Source: Clostridia bacterium (GTDB taxonomy: Bacteria; Bacillota; Clostridia; Oscillospirales; Acutalibacteraceae). From it: 7,418 nucleotides of DNA. Every line of letters begins with the position of its first letter. Position 1 is the stretch's first letter. Below are positions 1 to 4,120 of the stretch, one piece after another. The position numbers were made by a program, and so were the translations under genes. The notes under the pieces were generated by a model. It had not been told where the DNA came from, made no database searches, and was given only the letters and a program-made list of their open reading frames with translations. The stretch lies in the NCBI GenBank assembly GCA_900752115.1, contig CAADUC010000048.1:1-7418 (forward strand), in the 5' to 3' direction.

Positions 1-304
1 ATCCTGTTTTGGTTCTTTTCCCTTCAAAGGTGATGAACGCCGTTTTCTTGTCGCTCCGGAATACAATGCGGAAGTGTTTCTCATCCTGTTCACATTCCGT
101 AATCGTGCCGGTCACATCGTAGTCCAGCCCCATGACGATCTCGCGGAAGCGGACCTTGCTTCCAGCATGATAGTTCCCGTTATAGAGATTGCATTCGATG
201 TGGTAGGGACTCCATTTCACAAACTCTTCCTCAAAGTTAGCAGTCCATGCCTTTAATTTTTCATAGGAAGCCGGAATCTCTATCTGCTCGGTAAGTACAA
301 CCAT
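1..304 (-). CDS. SRPBCC family protein (polyketide cyclase/START-like fold), 3' end cut by window
   Basis: The first 101 residues of this gene are present and the rest lies beyond the left edge. It starts at ATG (302-304), with an AGGAG ribosome binding site at 315-319 and ten bases between. The visible protein has the pattern of a small SRPBCC hydrophobic-ligand-binding domain: an opening strand (VVLTEQIEIPAS), a helix (YEKLKAW), then FVKWSPYHIE at residues 28-37 and alternating beta strands (GSKVRFREIV, DYDVTGTITECE, HFRIVFRS). Proteins of this fold bind or convert hydrophobic or aromatic small molecules, but the fold alone does not give the substrate. It begins 25 bases after the flavodoxin stop, so it is the fifth gene of the MarR-controlled operon and probably handles the same compound. 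No catalytic residue can be assigned, and an uncharacterised binding protein is equally possible. Confidence 0.72.
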   Translation of the reverse strand, partial: MVVLTEQIEIPASYEKLKAWTANFEEEFVKWSPYHIECNLYNGNYHAGSKVRFREIVMGLDYDVTGTITECEQDEKHFRIVFRSDKKTAFITFEGKRTKTG

Positions 305-329
305 TTTTCTATTTCTCCTGTCAAAGCTG

Positions 330-833
330 TCACCCCAAAATGATTTTTCTAAGTCTTTCTAAATCGTCCTCATCCGGATGGGAAAGCGCACGGTCAAAGT
401 TTTCAATCAACGCATCAATATTTGCCGGATGCTCCGGCTGTGCCTTCATTTTCATATAGCGATCCCGTACAGACTGCGGCATTTTACCCTGACACATATA
501 TTCTCCGACCACAGTATTGCTTGGGTCAACAGACTGCTTAACGTGATCGAGGATCTTGTGGAAATATGCCACACTGCCACCGAAGCCCGCCGTTCCGAAA
601 AGGAAAACCTTTTTGCCTCTCAGCTTTGACAGCAGTTCCAAGGTAGCATTATCCGCGTTGCCTTTATCCGTCCAGAATCCGATATAGAGTATTTCAGAGT
701 GCAGTTCTTGCGTTTCAGGCACACCGTAATAATCACAGTTTTCTGCTGGAAGCACTGCGCGAATTGTCTCGGCAAGTATTTTCGTGTTACCGGTCAAGCT
801 GCTGAATATGATCGAATATCTTCCCTTATCCAT
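330..833 (-). CDS. Flavodoxin family protein (BilS-like)
   Basis: A 167-residue flavodoxin-fold protein that probably binds FMN and carries electrons, or acts as a small cytosolic reductase. The N-terminal strand and phosphate loop are clear (SSLTGNT, residues 11-17). GFWTDKG (52-58) and GTAGFGGS (80-87) sit where flavin-contacting loops are expected. A CQGKMP segment (114-119) and an acidic, Asp/Glu/Arg-rich C-terminus follow. From memory, the FWTDKG, FGTAGFGGS and CQGKMP signature matches the flavodoxin group that includes BilS, the accessory protein encoded beside bilirubin reductase BilR in gut Firmicutes. That is recall, not a search, and no bilR gene is in the window. The start at 833 has AGGAGG at 842-847 with eight bases between. 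The same frame stays open upstream to 1040, but that part overlaps the preceding membrane gene and lacks flavodoxin sequence. Twenty bases separate it from the upstream gene, consistent with one operon. Confidence 0.85.
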   Translation of the reverse strand: MDKGRYSIIFSSLTGNTKILAETIRAVLPAENCDYYGVPETQELHSEILYIGFWTDKGNADNATLELLSKLRGKKVFLFGTAGFGGSVAYFHKILDHVKQSVDPSNTVVGEYMCQGKMPQSVRDRYMKMKAQPEHPANIDALIENFDRALSHPDEDDLERLRKIILG

Positions 834-853
834 AGCAAAAGCCTCCTGTCTTA

Positions 854-1063
854 TCAAAGCGGCATCGGTGTCCGGGCGATCAGAATAATCGCCAGAATTG
901 CCCCTACAAATGCCGCAGCCCCTATGACAGCCAATACCTTTTTGCTGAGTTTCTTCTTCGCTGCCTTGCAGATCAGCGCGGCGCAAGCTATGCAGATAGC
1001 CGCCGCCACAAGTGCAATGCCCAGCGTTTCCCATAGCCAAGATAGTTCATATAGGATTTTCAT
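854..1063 (-). CDS. Small two-helix membrane protein, function unknown
   Basis: A 69-residue protein with two hydrophobic segments, about residues 13-32 and 44-64. They are joined by a strongly basic turn (KAAKKKLSKK, residues 33-42) that by the positive-inside rule should face the cytoplasm, leaving both ends outside. I recognise no family. The start ATG (1061-1063) follows an AGGAG at 1075-1079 by eleven bases, slightly long. Two ATGs closer to that site are in another frame, which reaches a stop almost at once, so 1063 is the only workable start. It lies 33 bases after the MATE transporter and 20 bases before the flavodoxin, on the same strand, so it is cotranscribed. A helper of the transporter or a membrane anchor for the redox partner is possible from position only. 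Confidence 0.7.
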   Translation of the reverse strand: MKILYELSWLWETLGIALVAAAICIACAALICKAAKKKLSKKVLAVIGAAAFVGAILAIILIARTPMPL

Positions 1064-1096
1064 GCGTTCATCATCTCCTGTTCGTTAAACTGGAAG

Positions 1097-2398
1097 TTAT
1101 CGATTTCTTTGTGCGCTATATCTAACGGACAGCACAATGCTTACTGATGCGGTAATGACCTTTGCAAATACGGCGCTCCACCAAATCATGATTTGACCGC
1201 CAAACACCGGCGGCAGCATCAGCATCAACACCAGCATGATGATGGGTTCGATAAATGTCAGAACATAGGACAGCACACTTTTTTCGGTTGCGTAGAAAGC
1301 CGCCGTGGAAACTCGTGTGATGGCGTCAAACGGAACCGACACAAGGAAGATCGGCATGACCTTTATGACCCCTGCGTTTACCTCGGCAGATGAACCGAAC
1401 AGTAGTCCAATCTTTCCACGGAGCAGGTAAATCAGAATCGCACTGATTACCGCCAAAACCATGGAAAATTCATACGCCAGCGTTTTGGTTTGTTTGAGCG
1501 ATTTTTCTTCGCCTGCTCCGTAGAACTGACTCATGAGCGGCTGGCTACCATCACCGACACCCTGCAAAAGAAGATAAACAATGCAGATGATATAGGAGAT
1601 ACAGGCATAGATGGCGATAGCCTCCTGTCCGCCATAGGAAACCGAAAATCGGTTGATGATCACAAGAGAGATATTTGGGGCAAGGGTCAAGCCAAATGGA
1701 GCAAGTCCGATTTTTAATATCTGAAATGCCGTTTTCGGGGTATCAACAGGTGCGATTTTCAGAGTGAGGTTCTTTTTGATGGCGCAATACACGAGTGCAA
1801 CCGCCATGGTAACTCCCTGCCCAATAATGGTCGCCAATGCCGCACCGTACATGCCCCGTCTAAGAACCCACACAAAAGTATAGTCAAGAGCAACATTGGT
1901 AGCAAAGCCGCAGATCATAGCGATCATTGCCCACAAAGAACCGCCGTAATTACGCATAAACGGAACCAGTCCGGTGCCGAACACCTGTAAAATCGCTCCA
2001 AGGGCAATTACCTTGATATACTCATTTCCCAGAGTAAGCAACTCGCCCGATGCACCAAGGGCAGAAAGGATTTTCTCTGAAGTGAAGAAAACGGTGACAG
2101 TCAGGACAGCGCTGAAAAGAAGCATCAGCCATGTTGCACCGGCAACGAACTCCCGTGCTTTTTTCTCATTTCCTGCTGCTTTCAGAATGGAGTATTTGAC
2201 TGAACCACCCATTCCGATTCCTGTCCCTACGGATTGCAGGACCGCCGTGATGGGATATGCAATGTTGATTGCGGAAAGTCCGGCATCCCCGATTGAGTTG
2301 CCTACAAAGAAACCGTCAACGATGGCATACACCCCGGAAAGCGCAAAGGATAACACGGACGGAATCACATACTGAAAGAAAGTCCGCTTGTTATTCAC
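1097..2398 (-). CDS. MATE family multidrug/cation efflux transporter
   Basis: A 433-residue inner-membrane exporter of the multidrug and toxic compound extrusion family, expected to drive out cationic or aromatic compounds with a Na+ or H+ gradient. The N-lobe signature is present: a PSVLSFALSGVYAIVDGFFVG stretch (residues 13-33) with the family's Asp at position 28, followed by IGDAGLSAINIAYPI. About twelve hydrophobic helices are spread along the length, in two similar halves, and the length is near the usual 440-460 residues. It resembles MepA-type pumps, which are typically controlled by an adjacent MarR regulator, as here. Translation starts at GTG (2396-2398) with GGAGGT at 2406-2411 and seven bases between. 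The start lies inside the last codons of the MarR gene (8-base overlap), implying translational coupling. The true substrate cannot be read from the sequence. Confidence 0.94.
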   Translation of the reverse strand: MNNKRTFFQYVIPSVLSFALSGVYAIVDGFFVGNSIGDAGLSAINIAYPITAVLQSVGTGIGMGGSVKYSILKAAGNEKKAREFVAGATWLMLLFSAVLTVTVFFTSEKILSALGASGELLTLGNEYIKVIALGAILQVFGTGLVPFMRNYGGSLWAMIAMICGFATNVALDYTFVWVLRRGMYGAALATIIGQGVTMAVALVYCAIKKNLTLKIAPVDTPKTAFQILKIGLAPFGLTLAPNISLVIINRFSVSYGGQEAIAIYACISYIICIVYLLLQGVGDGSQPLMSQFYGAGEEKSLKQTKTLAYEFSMVLAVISAILIYLLRGKIGLLFGSSAEVNAGVIKVMPIFLVSVPFDAITRVSTAAFYATEKSVLSYVLTFIEPIIMLVLMLMLPPVFGGQIMIWWSAVFAKVITASVSIVLSVRYSAQRNR

Positions 2399-2825
2399 TG
2401 CCCAGACCTCCGCTCAGCTCTCTTTCAAAGAGAAGATTGAAAAGGTCAAGAATTTCACACATGGCTTGGAGCCGTTCGTTCCCGATTGTTCTATAAACCT
2501 TCTCCTCGGCTTTTCGTAAAGGCGCAATCATTCTGTGGGCGTATACCTGTCCGCTTTCAGTCAAGACGATCCGCTTCTCACGTTTATCGCCCTCGCTGGC
2601 CTCCAACAGTAAATAGCCCTTCTTTTGAAGTGCGCTCACGACCGTATGAACCGTCTGTTTTTGCATACCGAAATTCTCTGCGATCTGCTTTTGCGTCAGT
2701 TCTCCCATGGATTCCAGCGCATACAGCACCATCATTTCCGGGTATCCGACGCCAAGTACCGAAGCTGCTTTTGTATATAGAGCAGTGCTTTTCGCCCACG
2801 CAACGTTAAAATGATTGTTTTCCAT
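2391..2825 (-). CDS. MarR family transcriptional regulator
   Basis: A 144-residue winged helix-turn-helix repressor, the usual MarR size. The DNA-binding core runs from about residue 29 to 95: helix 2 (LTQKQIAENFG, 43-53), recognition helix (MQKQTVHTVVSALQKKGYL, 54-72), then the wing with its charged DKREKR turn (80-85) and VLTESG. The terminal helices (5-25 and about 105-138) form the dimer interface. Such proteins release DNA when they bind a small phenolic, cationic or oxidising ligand. It is the first gene of the five-gene operon and directly precedes the MATE pump, so autorepression together with control of efflux is the expected arrangement. The 19-bp inverted repeat just upstream is the likely target. 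The start at ATG 2823-2825 is preceded by a run of seven G instead of a normal AGGAGG, which would make initiation weak. Confidence 0.93.
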   Translation of the reverse strand: MENNHFNVAWAKSTALYTKAASVLGVGYPEMMVLYALESMGELTQKQIAENFGMQKQTVHTVVSALQKKGYLLLEASEGDKREKRIVLTESGQVYAHRMIAPLRKAEEKVYRTIGNERLQAMCEILDLFNLLFERELSGGLGSE

Positions 2826-2838
2826 AAGTCCCCCCCAC

Positions 2839-2857
2839 TTACAAATAGTATCTGTAA
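2839..2857. promoter_or_regulatory. Probable MarR operator: 19-bp inverted repeat
   Basis: The arms TTACAAATA and TATCTGTAA flank a single central base, with eight of nine positions pairing. The site begins just downstream of the -10 box and covers the predicted transcription start of the marR operon, where a bound dimer would block RNA polymerase. Length and symmetry fit known MarR operators. Assignment to this regulator is inferred from position. Confidence 0.7.
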
Positions 2858-2862
2858 ATATT

Positions 2863-2892
2863 ATTATAGCACATTATAAGGACTATTGTCAA
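2863..2892 (-). promoter_or_regulatory. Sigma-A promoter of the marR operon
   Basis: Read on the minus strand, a perfect -35 TTGACA (2887-2892) and a perfect -10 TATAAT (2863-2868) are separated by 18 bases. Transcription should begin near 2856, inside the inverted repeat, giving a leader of about 30 bases before the MarR start codon. Such a strong core promoter is what one expects when a repressor keeps the operon off. Confidence 0.88.
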
Positions 2893-2906
2893 GGGCGTAT
2901 GGAGCA

Positions 2907-2922
2907 ACAAATCCCGATTTGT
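2907..2922. repeat. Short inverted repeat upstream of the marR promoter
   Basis: Seven-base arms ACAAATC and GATTTGT are separated by two bases, about 15 bases upstream of the -35 box. The outer ACAAAT/ATTTGT half-sites also occur in one arm of the operator at 2839-2857. It could be a second binding site for the same regulator, or chance in AT-rich DNA. Confidence 0.4.
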
Positions 2923-2950
2923 CGAAATCATAGTACCATAATGCAGACTT

Positions 2951-2999
2951 TCAAATAAGAAAAGTCCACCGTAATTTTCATCAAAATTACGGTGGACTT
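2951..2999 (-). terminator. Rho-independent terminator of tRNA-Ala
   Basis: A perfect 17-bp stem (2962-2978 against 2983-2999) with a four-base loop is followed on the minus strand by a T-rich tail, TTTTCTTATTT. It starts one base after the CCA end of the tRNA, so it ends the tRNA transcript and separates it from the marR operon, which lies downstream on the same strand. On the plus strand no T-run follows the hairpin, so it is not bidirectional. Confidence 0.9.
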
Positions 3000-3000
3000 A

Positions 3001-3076
3001 TGGTGGAGACGAAGAGATTCGAACTCTCGACCTCTCGGATGCGAACCGAACGCTCTCCCAGCTGAGCTACGCCCCC
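3001..3076 (-). tRNA. tRNA-Ala (anticodon CGC)
   Basis: A 76-base cloverleaf with encoded CCA, reading GCG codons. The acceptor stem GGGGGCG pairs with CGTCTCC through two G:U pairs. One of these is G3:U70, the identity element read by alanyl-tRNA synthetase, which agrees with the anticodon. The D arm has GCTC/GAGC, the anticodon stem is TTCGG/CCGAG around the loop TTCGCAT, and the T arm carries TTCGAAT. A GCG-reading tRNA suits the GC-rich coding sequence on its right, where GCG is frequent. The gene has its own promoter and terminator. Confidence 0.95.
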
Positions 3077-3090
3077 ACAGCGCGAATGTG

Positions 3091-3118
3091 ATTATAACAC
3101 ATATTTCGGATTTGTAAA
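3091..3118 (-). promoter_or_regulatory. Promoter of tRNA-Ala
   Basis: On the minus strand, -35 TTTACA (3113-3118) and -10 TATAAT (3091-3096) are 16 bases apart, and a TG one base before the -10 makes it an extended -10. The tRNA begins 14 bases downstream of the -10, a normal spacing for a short 5' leader trimmed by RNase P. A T6-C-A7 tract at 3123-3136, just upstream of the -35, could act as an UP element. Confidence 0.82.
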
Positions 3119-3146
3119 GCACTTTTTTCAAAAAAATCGTTCCCAC

Positions 3147-3175
3147 TTGTAAACAGGGGAAAATCGTGGTAAAAT
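3147..3175 (+). promoter_or_regulatory. Probable promoter of the uppP-ftsK-mrnC-rqcH operon
   Basis: A -35 TTGTAA (3147-3152) and an extended -10 TGG-TAAAAT (3170-3175) are 17 bases apart. Transcription would begin near 3182 and give a leader of about 95 bases before uppP. It fires away from the tRNA promoter. It is weaker in consensus than the two minus-strand promoters, but it is the only good candidate before uppP. Confidence 0.62.
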
Positions 3176-3221
3176 TAATTGTTAAAGAATATACTTTTCT
3201 ATCATACTCTACTCTCTGCTG

Positions 3222-3238
3222 CTGCCGTCCGGCGGCAG
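3222..3238 (+). other. Small hairpin in the uppP leader
   Basis: CTGCCG and CGGCAG pair across a five-base loop in the untranslated leader, about 25 bases before the uppP ribosome binding site. No T-run follows, so it is not a terminator, and no known riboswitch or T-box pattern is seen. It may only stabilise the leader. Confidence 0.35.
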
Positions 3239-3276
3239 AACCGTGAAACAAATCCACGCAAAAGGAGGAGAATCTT

Positions 3277-4110
3277 TTGTCGATCCTTAACGCGATATTT
3301 CTCGGCTTCGTTCAGGGCGTGGCGGAATTTCTGCCCATCTCCAGCTCCGGTCATCTCGCGGTGCTCCAGAATGTTTTCAACCTGCAGACTGCGGAAGAGG
3401 GTCATATGTTCTTCGACGTGCTGCTGCATTTCGGCACACTGATCTCCATTATGATCGTTTACTGGAAGGATATTGTCTACATCGTATCCGACACCGTCGG
3501 CCTTGTCCGCTCGTCACACGATGCCTTCCCGGAGCAGCACACGGAGCGCCCCGGCGCGCGGATGCTGCTGATGCTCTTTTTCGGCACGCTGCCGCTTTTT
3601 ATCATTCTCCCATTCCACGATTCTCTGGAGCAGCTCTATTATAAGACCGGCTTCATCGGCGCGGCGTTCCTGCTCAACGGCTGTTTGCTCTATGCTTCCG
3701 ACCGCATTGTTCCGGGCCGCGGCAATGAGCGCTCGATGCGCATCCGCGATGCGCTGCTGATCGGCTGTGCGCAGGCTGTCGCCACCATCCCCGGCATTTC
3801 CCGCTCCGGCAGCACCATCACCGCCGGCATCGCCACCGGGCAGTCCCGTCCGTTCGCAATGAAATACTCTCTGCTCATGAGCATTCCCGCCGTGCTCGGT
3901 GCGAATCTCCTTTCGCTCATCAAGGCGCTCAAGGTGGGCGTGGAGTGGTCCAATTTCCCTGCGTATCTGATCGGCATGATCGTTTCGATCGTCGTCGGCT
4001 ATTTCAGCATCATCCTTCTGCAGCGGCTGCTCAAAAAGGGCAAGTTCGGCAATTTCGCTTATTACATGTGGGGCGTCGGCGTAGTCACGCTTATTGCCTC
4101 GCTTTTCTGA
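3277..4110 (+). CDS. uppP: Undecaprenyl-diphosphatase UppP (BacA)
   Basis: This integral membrane phosphatase converts undecaprenyl diphosphate to undecaprenyl phosphate. It thereby recycles the lipid carrier for peptidoglycan and other wall polymers and confers bacitracin tolerance. Both BacA catalytic motifs are intact. QGVAEFLPISSSGH (residues 13-26) contains the (E/Q)xxxE pair Q13/E17 and H26. PGISRSGST (172-180) contains the phosphate-binding R176. The 277 residues are full family length, with hydrophobic helices throughout. Translation starts at TTG (3277-3279), supported by AAGGAGGAG at 3262-3270 with about eight bases to the start and by the usual BacA N-terminus (MSILNAIFLGFVQG). It is the first gene of the rightward operon, with ftsK ten bases downstream and the ftsK binding site overlapping the uppP stop codon. 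Confidence 0.97.
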   Translation: MSILNAIFLGFVQGVAEFLPISSSGHLAVLQNVFNLQTAEEGHMFFDVLLHFGTLISIMIVYWKDIVYIVSDTVGLVRSSHDAFPEQHTERPGARMLLMLFFGTLPLFIILPFHDSLEQLYYKTGFIGAAFLLNGCLLYASDRIVPGRGNERSMRIRDALLIGCAQAVATIPGISRSGSTITAGIATGQSRPFAMKYSLLMSIPAVLGANLLSLIKALKVGVEWSNFPAYLIGMIVSIVVGYFSIILLQRLLKKGKFGNFAYYMWGVGVVTLIASLF

Positions 4111-4120
4111 GGAGAACAAT

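Noticed and set aside
74..256. 60-codon plus-strand frame at the left end
   Set aside because: It is antisense to the SRPBCC gene, with no ribosome binding site and no recognisable product.
834..1040. 69-residue N-terminal extension of the flavodoxin
   Set aside because: The extension has no flavodoxin sequence and overlaps the membrane protein gene, and a good ribosome binding site lies at 842-847 for the start at 833.
2873..2878. Second TATAAT upstream of marR on the minus strand
   Set aside because: It is only eight bases from the TTGACA, and no -35 lies at proper distance for it; the TATAAT at 2863-2868 fits better.
2928..3257. Open frame of 109 codons on the minus strand across the intergenic region
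   Set aside because: It runs through the tRNA-Ala gene, its promoter and its terminator, so it is not a protein gene.
3176..3276. Possible riboswitch or T-box in the uppP leader
   Set aside because: Only a six-pair hairpin and a weak four-pair stem are seen. There is no T-box sequence, no terminator and no known aptamer pattern.
3514..4119. Open frame of 201 codons on the minus strand
   Set aside because: It is antisense to uppP, whose catalytic motifs are intact, and its product is low-complexity and Ala/Asp/Glu/Arg-rich.
4094..4120. Upstream TTG start for ftsK adding nine residues
   Set aside because: It lies inside uppP with no ribosome binding site, whereas ATG 4121 has AGGAG six bases upstream.
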